64,000 nt of DNA from ELB16-189 sp044229915 (GCA_044229915.1 JBGASB010000001.1:1-64000); one strand, 5' to 3'. Positions 43,979-54,036 are shown, counted from the first letter of the stretch. A program made the numbers and translations. Notes: generated from the letters alone by a model not told the origin.

Positions 43979-44473
43979 ATGGACTGGAAATTAATTTTAA
44001 TCTGTTCACTGATTACTGTGGGCACTTTTTTGTTTTGGGAATTCGTAGCGTGGTTTACGCACAAATATGTAATGCACGGTTTTCTGTGGGTCTGGCACAA
44101 ATCTCACCACACGGTGCATGATCACACATTAGAGAAGAATGACTGGTTTGCTGTTGTCTTCAGCATCCCATCCATTGGGATTTTTTACTATTTCAGTCTG
44201 GTACAATATAATCCTTACATGCTGGCTGTCGGATTAGGAATTTTCTGTTACGGTGCGTTCTATTTGATATTCCACGACATCATCGTACATCAGCGCATGA
44301 AGTGGCGCCCCGAAAAACGGAGTCGATATCTTCAACGAATGATTCATGCCCATTACATTCACCATGCCCGGCACACCAAAGAAGATTGCGAAGCCTTCGG
44401 TTTTTTGATTGCTCCTAAAAAATATGAGCCCAAAAAATTCACAATGAAAGAGAAAAGACAAGAAACACAATAG
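43979..44473 (+). CDS. crtZ: Beta-carotene hydroxylase
   Basis: 164 residues with four hydrophobic segments. The di-iron histidine motifs are complete: HKYVMH, HKSHHTVHDH, HDIIVHQ and HYIHHARH. CrtZ adds 3-hydroxyl groups to beta-carotene, giving zeaxanthin. Its start is three bases after the SRPBCC stop, and the lycopene cyclase follows 39 bases later, which explains the pathway order. Confidence 0.92.
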   Translation: MDWKLILICSLITVGTFLFWEFVAWFTHKYVMHGFLWVWHKSHHTVHDHTLEKNDWFAVVFSIPSIGIFYYFSLVQYNPYMLAVGLGIFCYGAFYLIFHDIIVHQRMKWRPEKRSRYLQRMIHAHYIHHARHTKEDCEAFGFLIAPKKYEPKKFTMKEKRQETQ

Positions 44474-44512
44474 ACGCCAGAATCAAGACAAACGTAATAA
44501 GACTTACAAGCC

Positions 44513-45223
44513 TTGAAACAGGAATACCTTTATCTCGCTATCGATTTTTTCTCCATCCTGTTCCCCTTCATTTTTAGCTTTTATCCTAAATACAAGTTCG
44601 CAGACAAATGGAAGTTTCTCTGGCCTGCCATTTTACTGCCAGCATTGTTTTTTATTGTGTGGGATGAATTGTTCACGCAAATGGGTGTGTGGGGATTTAA
44701 CACAAGGTATTTAACCGGAAATTACTTTTTCTCACTTCCTATTGAAGAGATCCTGTTTTTTATTTGCATACCCTACGCCTGCGTTTTTACATACGAAGCG
44801 GTCAATTATCTAATCTCATGGAGAATAAGTAAGAAACTACAGGATACGATTACCGATATTCTTGTCATGCTTCTTCTTTTAGCCGGATTGATTTTCTATG
44901 ATCGCTGGTATCCAACGGTTACGTTTATCCTCCTGTCAGCTTTTCTGCTCCTGCACCGCTGGGTTTGGAAAACAGACTATCTGGGAAAGTTTTATGTTGC
45001 GTTTATATTCATTCTTATCCCCTTCTTCTTGGTTAATGGAATACTTACAGGCACTGGTATTGAAGAACAAGTGGTATGGTATAACGATTCTGAGAATTTG
45101 GGAATTCGTATGTTAACGATTCCAGTAGAGGATACCTTCTATGGAATGTTACTATTGCTAATGAATGTCTCCCTTTTTGAATATGGGCAAAAGAAAAAGG
45201 GCCTTGCGGCCCCTGTTCATTAA
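44513..45223 (+). CDS. Lycopene cyclase, fused CrtYc-CrtYd type
   Basis: 236 residues, about six membrane segments. Both halves carry the lycopene-cyclase domain hallmark: FSLPIEEILFFICIPYACVF in the first and LTIPVEDTFYGMLLLLMNVS in the second, so the CrtYc and CrtYd half-proteins of actinobacteria are joined here. It would make beta-carotene from lycopene. The start is TTG 44513; no ATG precedes the conserved N-terminus. A minus-strand terminator hairpin lies inside its last codons. Confidence 0.92.
   Translation: MKQEYLYLAIDFFSILFPFIFSFYPKYKFADKWKFLWPAILLPALFFIVWDELFTQMGVWGFNTRYLTGNYFFSLPIEEILFFICIPYACVFTYEAVNYLISWRISKKLQDTITDILVMLLLLAGLIFYDRWYPTVTFILLSAFLLLHRWVWKTDYLGKFYVAFIFILIPFFLVNGILTGTGIEEQVVWYNDSENLGIRMLTIPVEDTFYGMLLLLMNVSLFEYGQKKKGLAAPVH
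45190..45212 (-). terminator. Rho-independent terminator overlapping crtY 3' end
   Basis: A 5-bp GC stem, GGGCC (45199-45203) and GGCCC (45208-45212), with a 4-base loop. On the minus strand it is followed by TTTTTCTTT. It lies 22 bases past the stop of the Lys-rich small gene and overlaps the crtY coding sequence. Confidence 0.65.
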
Positions 45224-45233
45224 TTAATATGGA

Positions 45234-45479
45234 TTAAGCTGTTTCCAGCTCCGGCTCCTTCACTTTCTTTACCTTTTTAGCTTTTACGGTTTTGAATTTT
45301 TTCTGCTCTTTTTTCATTTGAGCCGCAACCAATTCTGCAATCCGCTTAGCTGATTTATCAATCAATCTATCAGTCTTCTTTTTAGACTTGGCAACACCAA
45401 GGGCCTGAACTGTCTGATGTAACGAATCGGCCAAAAGGTTCTTTACTTCTTTCTTTCCTTTAAGTACTAATTTTTCCAT
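45234..45479 (-). CDS. Lys-rich small protein, unknown
   Basis: 81 residues, rich in Lys (about a quarter), mostly predicted helix, ending in an alternating Lys-Val/acidic tail (KVKKVKEPELETA). Reminiscent of histone H1-like or ribosome-associated proteins of Bacteroidota, but no family is recognised. The ATG at 45479 is preceded by an AT-rich gap. It is convergent with crtY (10 bases apart) and followed by the terminator above. Confidence 0.55.
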   Translation of the reverse strand: MEKLVLKGKKEVKNLLADSLHQTVQALGVAKSKKKTDRLIDKSAKRIAELVAAQMKKEQKKFKTVKAKKVKKVKEPELETA

Positions 45480-45557
45480 AAATCATTGAATTTGATAAAC
45501 AAGTTATCCGGTTACCTGTGCATTACCAAGCAGTTAATAAAACTTAACATTGAAAAT

Positions 45558-48500
45558 TTAAATCCCCTCAATTCGCTTAATTTCAGGGGTTTTCTTAATT
45601 AATTCGAACTGGCTTTGTACCTCCGCAAGCTTATCAGAAACCAATTTAAACACCTCTTGTTGCTGGTCGGTTGGGGGAGCATCGGCACTGGAAATCTGGC
45701 CCTCTTTAGCCATGGCAAAAAGCCGCTCCAAAACCTGGGGTGGATTACGGAAAATATCCATACGGGCACCGGTGGCGTGAACGTCATGTAAGGCTGCTTC
45801 GAGTTGATAAATCTTCTCTTCTAAGGCTATTGATTTCTTGTCGCCTTTCTTCGCCAACAACTTGGCGCGCATACGTTCCATTTCGTCAATCAATTTAAGG
45901 GTGGTAGTGGTTGCAGTATACAATTTCACCCCAAAACTATATTGTTTCAAGATATCAGCATCGGTGCCTTTGGTATTAGGATCCTTCACCATAACAATCG
46001 ACTGCTTATATTCCTTGCCATTTACCTTTAATACAATGGTATACGTACCGGGTGGAGTCATCGGAGGAGTCTGTCCGGGGCCAATATCAAGGTCATAAAT
46101 AAACATAGTACGTTCCCCCTTTTCATCCAACATGACCCAATCCTTGCCCCTGGGTTTGGTACGAAGCTTGGGCATTTCATAAGGTTGCAATCTTAAATCC
46201 CACCATACCCGATTTACTCCAGGTTTATTGGTAGCTGTAATTTTTCTGATAACTTCATTTCGCGAATTAAGTACTACCACCTCCACTGAATCTTTCGATT
46301 TTTCTTTCAGATAGTAGTTTATATCAGCACCTTCCGGTGGATTTCTGCCGGATACATAGCTGTCGTCAGTTTTTATTCCATTGATATCCTGAAAGCGATA
46401 GGCTTTTCGCAACGAAAATAAATGTGCTTCCGAATTCTGAACTTGTTCACTGAATTCGCGAATAGGGGTAATATCATCCAGAATATAAATTCCTCTTCCA
46501 TAGGTTGCGATTACAAGGTCTTTGAAGTTGCGTTGTATTTCAATTCCAAAAATTGGAACCGGGGGCAAATTATTTTTCAGATGAACCCAGTTCTTACCAT
46601 CATCAGGTGAAAAGTAAAGCGACTTTTCAGTTCCCAACCACAACAATCCTTGTTTATCCGGGTCTTCTTTAATTTGATTTACAAAGTTTGAATTATTGGC
46701 AGGCAAATTTATCTCTAACCGACTCCATGTATTTCCATAGTCTTTAGTCTTATAAACGTAAGAACCAAAGTCTCCCACATAATGTGCGTCAACAGCGATA
46801 TAACAAGTACCCGCATCAAAATACGAAGCATCAATATGCCGGATAGTGCCCCACTTAGGTAAGTCTGGCATATTAGCTGACACGTTGGTCCAGGTTTTGC
46901 CGCCATCCTGGGTAACATTCACTTGTCCATCATTGCTTCCCGTCCAGAGTACACCAGCTTTTACGGGCGACTCAGCCATAGAATAGAGTGTGCATCCATC
47001 CCACGTCATCAAGTTATCGCTGGCCATACCGCCTGAGTTTTTTTGATGTGTTTTGTCATTGGTGGTAAGATCAGGACTTATAACCTGCCATCCTTGGCCG
47101 CCATTAGTGGTCTCGTGCACAAACTGACTTCCTACCCATACTTTTCCTTTTACATGCTTGGAAAGTACCATCGGAAAATTCCAGTGCCATCGATACTTTG
47201 CGTTGGCGGGTGTTTCACCTATCTGGGTTTGAGGCCAAACCCGCACATCCCGGGCATGCATGGTAGTGAGATCAAATACATCCAAACCACCATCATAACA
47301 ACCAGACCAAACAATATTATTATCAAATGGATCAGGTTGAGCAAAACCACTTTCACATCCCCCCACTCCATGCCAGGCCCCAAGAGGAATTCTCCAGCCG
47401 CCCAAATATCTACTCGGCCCACGATACGACCACGCATCCTGGCGATTGCCATAAACCCAATAAGGTACACGATCATCCACGGCTATGTGATACATCTGGG
47501 CAATTGGCAAATTGATATTACGCCAGGTTTTACCACCGTTGTAGGTCATGTTCAAACACCCATCATGTGCACATAAAATCCGGTTGCCGTCTTTAGGATC
47601 AAACCACATGTCGTGGTTGTCTCCGCCTGGTGCCCACTGATTATAATCTTTTAAAAAGGTTTTACCGCCATCAATAGATTTCTTTATTCCAACACAAATG
47701 GTGTATACCTCATCTTCGTTTGCCGTTGAAACTCTAAGGCGTGTATAATATCCTGCCCGTTGCCCCATGGAATGATCTTGTTGCATCAACTTCCAACTAT
47801 CTCCGCCATCATCAGATCGGTAGAGACGAGGTTCAGTATCTTCAATCAAAGCATATACTCTTTTTGGATTGGTAAACGAAACATCCACAGAAGTTTTTCC
47901 AACCGGATGGCCCGGACCACTCTCCAACCCATTCCGTAAAGGCTCCCAGGTTTTGCCACCATCTTTACTGCGGTATATTCCACTGCCTTCACCCCCACTG
48001 CTTAAATTCCAGGTCCGAATATCAGCCTGCCACATAGCTGCAAAAAGCACTTCTGGATTTTTTGGATCGATACTGAGATCAGAACAGCCTGTATTTTCAT
48101 TTACAAAAAAGATTCGTTCCCAGGTTTTTCCGCCATCTGTGGTTTTATAAACCCCTCGCTCTTGCTGAGGCCCATGCGTGTGCCCCATAGAGGCAACATA
48201 AACTGTATTCGTATCCGTGGGGTGTACTATAACCCGACTGATCCGATACGTTTTTTCAAGACCCATATTTTGCCAGGTCTTACCAGCATTACTTGATTTA
48301 TAAACTCCATTACCTACGGCATGAGCTGGTCGGATCAAAAAAGTCTCTCCTGTGCCTACCCAAACTTGTTTAGGAGAGGATGGCGCTATTCCGATTGCTC
48401 CAATGGCTGAATCCTCAGTATCGTCAAATACTGATTTCCATGTAACCCCTGCATCATCGGTTTTCCACAACCCCCCGGATGCTGCTCCTGAGTAGGATAC

Positions 48501-48659
48501 GTTTGGATTACCGGGCTCACCCGCTACTGCAATCATCCGGTTACCATCCGGACCGATAAATCGAAAGTTTAATTTCGAAAAAAGTTTAGGATCGTAAGAC
48601 TGGGCCGATACTGAATAGAAACAAGAACTCAGAAGGACATATAAAAAAAGCTTTCTCAT
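45558..48659 (-). CDS. BNR/sortilin-like secreted protein (VPS10-type propeller)
   Basis: 1033 residues with a signal peptide (ending SVSAQ, about residue 20). The N-terminal 700 residues form two beta-propeller domains built of BNR/Asp-box repeats (for example SSNAGKTW, TTDGGKTW, SKDGGKTW, SDDGGDSW), starting NFRFIGPDGNR. The last 300 residues are a beta-sandwich and a helical tail. Such proteins are common in Bacteroidota and are labelled glycosyl hydrolase or sortilin-like, with no proven catalytic role; no sialidase FRIP/Arg triad is seen. It lies 89 bases downstream of a permease gene. Confidence 0.88.
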   Translation of the reverse strand: MRKLFLYVLLSSCFYSVSAQSYDPKLFSKLNFRFIGPDGNRMIAVAGEPGNPNVSYSGAASGGLWKTDDAGVTWKSVFDDTEDSAIGAIGIAPSSPKQVWVGTGETFLIRPAHAVGNGVYKSSNAGKTWQNMGLEKTYRISRVIVHPTDTNTVYVASMGHTHGPQQERGVYKTTDGGKTWERIFFVNENTGCSDLSIDPKNPEVLFAAMWQADIRTWNLSSGGEGSGIYRSKDGGKTWEPLRNGLESGPGHPVGKTSVDVSFTNPKRVYALIEDTEPRLYRSDDGGDSWKLMQQDHSMGQRAGYYTRLRVSTANEDEVYTICVGIKKSIDGGKTFLKDYNQWAPGGDNHDMWFDPKDGNRILCAHDGCLNMTYNGGKTWRNINLPIAQMYHIAVDDRVPYWVYGNRQDAWSYRGPSRYLGGWRIPLGAWHGVGGCESGFAQPDPFDNNIVWSGCYDGGLDVFDLTTMHARDVRVWPQTQIGETPANAKYRWHWNFPMVLSKHVKGKVWVGSQFVHETTNGGQGWQVISPDLTTNDKTHQKNSGGMASDNLMTWDGCTLYSMAESPVKAGVLWTGSNDGQVNVTQDGGKTWTNVSANMPDLPKWGTIRHIDASYFDAGTCYIAVDAHYVGDFGSYVYKTKDYGNTWSRLEINLPANNSNFVNQIKEDPDKQGLLWLGTEKSLYFSPDDGKNWVHLKNNLPPVPIFGIEIQRNFKDLVIATYGRGIYILDDITPIREFSEQVQNSEAHLFSLRKAYRFQDINGIKTDDSYVSGRNPPEGADINYYLKEKSKDSVEVVVLNSRNEVIRKITATNKPGVNRVWWDLRLQPYEMPKLRTKPRGKDWVMLDEKGERTMFIYDLDIGPGQTPPMTPPGTYTIVLKVNGKEYKQSIVMVKDPNTKGTDADILKQYSFGVKLYTATTTTLKLIDEMERMRAKLLAKKGDKKSIALEEKIYQLEAALHDVHATGARMDIFRNPPQVLERLFAMAKEGQISSADAPPTDQQQEVFKLVSDKLAEVQSQFELIKKTPEIKRIEGI

Positions 48660-48748
48660 AGGGCATTACTTTGAAGAAGTAAATTACCTAAGAGAAAGCT
48701 GAATTAATAGAGTTCAATTACTCCGTTAATCGAATTTTTGATGAGTGG

Positions 48749-51157
48749 CTATTCGTATCTCAGGGAGTCAACTGGATTTGCAGCCGCTGCTTTAATTGAC
48801 TGGTAACTTACTGTGAGCCATGCAATCACAATAGCAGCCAAACCACTTAGTACAAATACAATCGGACTAATGTCAACCCGGTAGGCAAATCCATTGAGCC
48901 ACGTATCAGAAATGTACCACGCTAAGACGGCAGCAGGTATAAATGCTATGACAACCAGTTTAGTAAACTCTTTCGATAATAAAACAGTAAGGCTGAAAAC
49001 CGAGGCACCCATTGATTTGCGGATTCCTATTTCTTTAGTGCGTTGCTCAGAGGTGAAAGCGGCCAGGGCAAATAGTCCGAGGGAAGCAATGAATATGGCT
49101 AAGCCAGAAAATACTGAGAACAATTTACCCATTCGTTGCTCGGCCCTGAATAACCGATCGAAACTTTCGTCCAAAAACGAATACTCAAACGGCTCACTGG
49201 TGGAGTATTGTTTCCAGAGCTTTTCTACATTTTGGATTAGTGCCGCAGGGTCACCCTCGTAACGGACCAATAGATTGTTAGCATTTTGTGTAAGCAAAAT
49301 AGAAAGTGGCCTTACCTGTTCTTTGAATGATTCAAAATTGAAATTCTTGATAACTCCAATCACTTTATATTTTTTAAAGGTAGATCCATTGTCATTGTAG
49401 AGAACCTCTTCCCCTACCGGATTTTCAAAGCCAAATTCCTTGGCAGCAGCTTCATTCAATAAAATCGCTAATGAATCGGATGGAAACTCTTTAGAAAAAT
49501 AACGCCCGTCCTTTAATTCAAATCTCAATACGTCCTGATGTTCATAATCAGCATAGTAAACTCCCATAATATGGTCTTGTTCAGAGCCACCCGTTTTAAA
49601 CACGGTAGTATTATTAACACCTGGAAAGGTATTATTTGTATAACTGATTTTCGTAATTCCTGTTTGCTGTGCCAAGGCATTGCGGAAAGCTTCCTTATTG
49701 TTTCCTAATCTACCGGCATTATCCAGAATTAATACGCCATTTTTGTCAATCCCCAAATTCTTCTTTTGCATGTATTGAATTTGCTGGAAAACAACTACTG
49801 TAAAAATGATCAGAAAGATAGAAAGTCCAAACTGAAAAACGACAAGGAAACTACGGATGCCTTTACTCTTAGCGCCAGCTCTTACTTTTCCCTTCAGAAC
49901 CTCTACAGCACTGAATGAAGTCAGATAAAATGCAGGGTAACTACCCGATATAACGCCAACCAATAAAACAAGAATGGCAATACCTCCGATAAACCACGGA
50001 GTTTGAAAAGTTTCCATACCCAGATCTTTGCCCGATAAAATATTAAAGTAAGGCAATAATAAATAACATGCTATTAAGGCAAGTACTACCGCGAACAAGC
50101 TATACAGAATTGACTCAGCCATAAACTGACCCACCATTTGTCCGCGTAACGATCCAAGAGCCTTGCGCAATCCTACTTCCTTAGCACGGCCGGCAGAACG
50201 TGCCGTGGATAAGTTCATGAAATTAATGCATGCAATAATTATGATGAATAGACCTATCCCACTGAAAAAATAGACATACATAATACTACCCCCAGGCTCA
50301 AGGTCACCCTGCGAGGTAGAGTGCAGATGAATATCCATTAAGTTGGTGGCATAGTATCCGTAAGCTCCACCCGCTTCTTTCATTTGCTTCAACGTGGTGC
50401 CCATGAATTTCTCCAACTCGGGGCCAATGTACTTCTCAACCAACGGAATAAACTTGGCTTCCACCTGGCTTACGGAAGCATTCGGTTGAGTTTTAAAGTA
50501 GGTGTACATGAAATTGCTTAGCCAAACACTGCTCTTCAGGTTTTCGCTGGAGATTGCTGACACCAAGATATTATAGTCGAAGTGAGAATTAGTTGGTGGG
50601 TTTTCAGCAAGACCCGTTACCTTAAACGTTTTATTTTCGTTTCCTATCACCAGCAAACCACCAATCGGGTTTTCGTCACCAAAATATTTTTTAGCCATGC
50701 GCTCTGTAAGCACTACCGTGTTGGGCTCTTTTAAAACCGTCTTAATATCTCCTTCTCTCAACTTATAACTGAAAAATTCAAAGAAATTAGAGTCGACAAA
50801 AAAGACTTTCTCTTCAGAGAAAATCTTCTCGCCATTTCGAACTACTGGCTGGCCAAACATAGAAGCAATGCGTGTAGCTGACTCAACTTCCGGGATATCC
50901 GCCACCAACGCCTCAGCCATGGGTGGACAAGTATTTGCCACACGAATGTCCTGACCTCCGATTTTACCATTTAAACCAACCTGATAGATTCTGTCAGCAT
51001 CAGCATGGAATTTATCATAGCTTAATTCATGAGTAACATAAAGAATGATCATTAAACAGGAAGTGATCCCGATGGTCATTCCTAAAATGTTAATAGCCGA
51101 AAACATCTTGTACTTGAGGATGTTGCGAATGGCAACTTTGTAATAATTCTTAAGCAT
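48749..51157 (-). CDS. FtsX/MacB-like ABC transporter permease (1)
   Basis: 802 residues. Topology: an N-terminal helix (about residues 20-42), a large MacB-like periplasmic domain, three helices (280-400), a second periplasmic domain and a C-terminal helix triplet with the FtsX core (EQRTKEIGIRKSMGASVFSL and the ending NPVDSLRYE). Such permeases pair with a LolD-like ATPase and HlyD-type adaptor to move lipoproteins, peptides or antimicrobials across the cell envelope. Its own promoter region lies in the 184-base gap upstream. No terminator is evident before the BNR gene. Confidence 0.9.
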   Translation of the reverse strand: MLKNYYKVAIRNILKYKMFSAINILGMTIGITSCLMIILYVTHELSYDKFHADADRIYQVGLNGKIGGQDIRVANTCPPMAEALVADIPEVESATRIASMFGQPVVRNGEKIFSEEKVFFVDSNFFEFFSYKLREGDIKTVLKEPNTVVLTERMAKKYFGDENPIGGLLVIGNENKTFKVTGLAENPPTNSHFDYNILVSAISSENLKSSVWLSNFMYTYFKTQPNASVSQVEAKFIPLVEKYIGPELEKFMGTTLKQMKEAGGAYGYYATNLMDIHLHSTSQGDLEPGGSIMYVYFFSGIGLFIIIIACINFMNLSTARSAGRAKEVGLRKALGSLRGQMVGQFMAESILYSLFAVVLALIACYLLLPYFNILSGKDLGMETFQTPWFIGGIAILVLLVGVISGSYPAFYLTSFSAVEVLKGKVRAGAKSKGIRSFLVVFQFGLSIFLIIFTVVVFQQIQYMQKKNLGIDKNGVLILDNAGRLGNNKEAFRNALAQQTGITKISYTNNTFPGVNNTTVFKTGGSEQDHIMGVYYADYEHQDVLRFELKDGRYFSKEFPSDSLAILLNEAAAKEFGFENPVGEEVLYNDNGSTFKKYKVIGVIKNFNFESFKEQVRPLSILLTQNANNLLVRYEGDPAALIQNVEKLWKQYSTSEPFEYSFLDESFDRLFRAEQRMGKLFSVFSGLAIFIASLGLFALAAFTSEQRTKEIGIRKSMGASVFSLTVLLSKEFTKLVVIAFIPAAVLAWYISDTWLNGFAYRVDISPIVFVLSGLAAIVIAWLTVSYQSIKAAAANPVDSLRYE

Positions 51158-51297
51158 GGGTATTAGACTTTTAAATCAGATGCTAAAATCAGATAATACG
51201 TTGCACCTCCTATTCAGAGGATTGCAATTGTTCAGGCAGGTATCGCTTAGACGCTTTATCTAAACGAAATGTTACAATTAATTTCAAGATTTTAATT

Positions 51298-51339
51298 AAA
51301 AAAGGTTCTACAGGCAGGGCTTTTAGTTCCCCAAGAACC
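51298..51339 (-). terminator. Rho-independent terminator after permease gene (2)
   Basis: GGTTCT (51304-51309) and AGAACC (51334-51339) form the base of a stem with an inner GGG/CCC pair; on the minus strand it is followed by TTTTTTAATT. It lies 2 bases beyond the stop of the second permease, so the two permeases are probably separately transcribed. Confidence 0.6.
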
Positions 51340-51341
51340 AA

Positions 51342-53744
51342 TCACTCATCCCGTAACGTCTTGGTTGGATTTAGTGATGCAGTACTAATCGTTTTGTACC
51401 CAACAGAAGCTATCGCAATAAACAGCATGGCTAATATTGAAACCGTAAGACTGACAACACCAATTTTTAGGTAATATTCCCAGATTGAATCCATGAGCGA
51501 ATCGGCCATATAATAACCTGCCGCTCCTCCAATGATAGTGGCTATTCCAAGATTAATAGCAAATTCAAAGTTGATCACCCGCGCAATATTGAGAATTGAA
51601 GCACCTAACACTTTCCGAACCCCGATTTCTTTCATCTTTTTAACAATATTCAATGAAACAAGCGTAAACATACCGATGCCCGTCATTAACGCGGCAAAAA
51701 AACCAAGGAAGCCGAACATGGTTACAATATTATTATTGATCTCAGCAGTCTCCTGTAGCTCCTGCTCAATCATTTGTCCGTTATAAACCGTATTTGGAAA
51801 TACTTCCTTCCATTTCTTTTCCATAAACTCATTTACGGAAGTCAGTTTGGCTGGGTCGGTCCTGATAACTACTTGCTGAAATTTGTCGGGCGATGAATAA
51901 CGAATCATCAGTGGTTGAATCGGATCCCATAAAGCGCGGGCATAAATATTTTTTACTACGCCCACAACATACAGCTGTACAGTATCCATCCACACAAGAC
52001 GCTTTCCAATCGGACTATCTGTCCAACCAAATTCCTTTACCAGTTCTTCTGTTACCAAAACTGACTCTTTCCGGTCTGTTTCCGAATCCTTCATAAAATT
52101 CCGGCCAGCAACCAGCTTCATATCCATTACTTCAAAATAATTATCGCCAATGTCAAAAATATCAACTTCTCGCTCCAGTGATTCATATTTTACCGGATCG
52201 TTATACCATGCATTGGCTACATGATGTCGGGTGCCGGCTATCAATTGAATGTCTTTGTTGGACGACAGAGCATCGCGGTAGGTGTTATATCCACCTTCAT
52301 TATTAACCCATACAGAGATTACCCCTTTTGTTGCAAAGCCAAGATCATAATCCTTTTGATATTCTCCGTTATTGTAGAATGCAACACCCATGATGATGGA
52401 AAGAATTGAGATTACAAATTGTCCACCCAGCAAAAACCGGGTAAACCAATTGGTACCACCAAATTTGGCTCTGCCTTTAAGAATAGAAACAGGCTCAAAT
52501 GAGGTAATGTAAAACGATGGGTATCCGCCAGCAACGATGGCAGTGAACAACAATAGAACAAAAAGAAATGCAAGAAATCCGATATTCTCCGAATAACTCA
52601 ATTTCAATTCTAGCCAGGCCCAAAGTGAATCGTAAGCAGGCACCAGCCATTCGGCCATGAGCAAACCTGCCGCTAAACCCAAGAAACAAAGAATTAAGTT
52701 TTCGCCCAAAAATTGAAATACCAACTGACTACGCATGCCGCCCATTACTTTACGAATGCCAATCTCTTTCAGCCTTCGGCTAGAAATAGCAATTGATGTA
52801 TTGGTGAAATTAAAACACGCTAATAGGAGAAGAAGCCCAGCCATGACAGCAGGAAGTGTAACGGCTTCAGAAGGAATTCCGCCATAAAGCCAGTCGTTGT
52901 TAACACGAGGATTTGCCCGGTTACGTTTCATCATACCGTTGAAATTCTCCAGGTAATAGGATGTAACCTTAAAATCTTCGCGGGCTTTGTTTTGTGGTTC
53001 GATGTAGCTTTGAAGTTGTTTCGTTACGGAGGCAACTGCTGAAGGATCTTTAATTTCAATAAACAAAGTATTCCAGCGTTTCCAGCTCGACTCGCTCATA
53101 TCCGGGTCAAGATTAATATCCCAGAAATTATCGAACAGTGTTACCACTTCAAACCGAAAGCTGGAATTTTGTGGTAATTGTTTAAATACCCCACCTATCA
53201 TAAACTCTTTAGGTCTTCGGATTCCATCCTTACCAAGAATTATTTGGGTGATTGAACGCCCTACCACATCCTCCTGATTAAAATACTTCAACGCAACTTC
53301 GTCACTGATGAAAACTTTGCTTTTATCGTAGAAATCAGCGAAGGTTCCATACTTCAGCTCGTAGGTAAACAAGTCGAAAAAACCAGAGTCAACAAATACA
53401 ACCTGGGTTCCGAAAACCTCTTCACCAATCCTGATATCACAATAAGAAGATGTATAACGAACTACCTTAGAAACTTCTTTGAAATTCTGCTTTACAAAAT
53501 TCCCAAGGGGCATGGGTGCCATCCCATAACGTTCGGTGCGACCCTGGAAATCTCTTACAAGTTGCACGCGATAAATCTGATCGGCATTTACATGCTTTGA
53601 ATCCCAGGTTGCAGCAAACTCCCAATTTACATAGGCAACAATGCAACAGGCGATGGCGATACCCATACCGAAGACATTGATAAAAATAAAGAGTTTATTC
53701 TTGGCCAAACTCCTGAGGGTGATGAGTAGATAGTTTTTGATCAT
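51342..53744 (-). CDS. FtsX/MacB-like ABC transporter permease (2)
   Basis: 800 residues from ATG 53744; an earlier ATG at 53765 is less likely because it lies in the leader. It has the same layout as the neighbouring permease: the N-terminal MIKNYLLITLRSLAKNKLF, one helix, a MacB-like periplasmic domain, membrane triplets with RRLKEIGIRKVMGGMRSQLV and KEIGVRKVLGAS, and the ending NPTKTLRDE. The two permeases are paralogues. It has its own terminator and an upstream region with regulatory elements like those of the adaptor gene. Confidence 0.9.
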   Translation of the reverse strand: MIKNYLLITLRSLAKNKLFIFINVFGMGIAIACCIVAYVNWEFAATWDSKHVNADQIYRVQLVRDFQGRTERYGMAPMPLGNFVKQNFKEVSKVVRYTSSYCDIRIGEEVFGTQVVFVDSGFFDLFTYELKYGTFADFYDKSKVFISDEVALKYFNQEDVVGRSITQIILGKDGIRRPKEFMIGGVFKQLPQNSSFRFEVVTLFDNFWDINLDPDMSESSWKRWNTLFIEIKDPSAVASVTKQLQSYIEPQNKAREDFKVTSYYLENFNGMMKRNRANPRVNNDWLYGGIPSEAVTLPAVMAGLLLLLACFNFTNTSIAISSRRLKEIGIRKVMGGMRSQLVFQFLGENLILCFLGLAAGLLMAEWLVPAYDSLWAWLELKLSYSENIGFLAFLFVLLLFTAIVAGGYPSFYITSFEPVSILKGRAKFGGTNWFTRFLLGGQFVISILSIIMGVAFYNNGEYQKDYDLGFATKGVISVWVNNEGGYNTYRDALSSNKDIQLIAGTRHHVANAWYNDPVKYESLEREVDIFDIGDNYFEVMDMKLVAGRNFMKDSETDRKESVLVTEELVKEFGWTDSPIGKRLVWMDTVQLYVVGVVKNIYARALWDPIQPLMIRYSSPDKFQQVVIRTDPAKLTSVNEFMEKKWKEVFPNTVYNGQMIEQELQETAEINNNIVTMFGFLGFFAALMTGIGMFTLVSLNIVKKMKEIGVRKVLGASILNIARVINFEFAINLGIATIIGGAAGYYMADSLMDSIWEYYLKIGVVSLTVSILAMLFIAIASVGYKTISTASLNPTKTLRDE

Positions 53745-53800
53745 GGGGTAATGATTACATGACAAGGACGAAAAGGGTCGCTGAAGGTTGCATGCAAATG

Positions 53801-53816
53801 GTCAAGAAATATGCCA
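53801..53816 (-). promoter_or_regulatory. Imperfect sigma-54-like promoter of permease (2)
   Basis: On the minus strand TGGCATATTTCTTGAC: TGGCA plus correct spacing to TTG, but GA in place of the invariant GC of the -12 element. It lies 57 bases upstream of the start codon. One base different from a functional element, so the call is tentative. Confidence 0.3.
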
Positions 53817-53887
53817 TCTGATTATTTCACCGAAATCACAATGAAAACCTAGTGTTGATTCGGGATCTTGAAAGTTTCTGTTCAAAA

Positions 53888-53920
53888 GTGTACACATGCG
53901 TGTTCGCTTTTATCCGTATA
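53888..53920. promoter_or_regulatory. Degenerate activator site upstream of permease (2)
   Basis: The block CACATG (53893-53898) followed by TCCGTATA (53913-53920) repeats the order of the two palindromes at 56230-56264, with a start-to-start spacing of 20 rather than 18 bases. GTGTACAC (53888-53895) is a perfect small palindrome. It lies about 95 bases from the sigma-54-like element. Confidence 0.4.
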
Positions 53921-53931
53921 AACTTTGTATG

Positions 53932-53968
53932 AAAGAATAAAGCCCATCCTGAAAAACAGAACGGGCTT
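53932..53968 (-). terminator. Terminator of the ABC ATPase gene
   Basis: On the minus strand AAGCCC (53968-53963) pairs with GGGCTT (53945-53940), extended through GU pairs to an 11-bp stem with a TTTTT loop, then TATTCTTTC. It ends transcription 69 bases beyond the ATPase stop. Confidence 0.7.
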
Positions 53969-54036
53969 ATATTCTAACCTAAACCTAAACTATGAAGAAC
54001 GAATCAGGAAAGCGAATTCCCTGAAATCTTTAGTCA

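Noticed and set aside
53788..53797. TTGCATGCAA palindrome upstream of permease (2)
   Set aside because: Only 10 bp and within expectation for the local sequence; not repeated near the adaptor gene.
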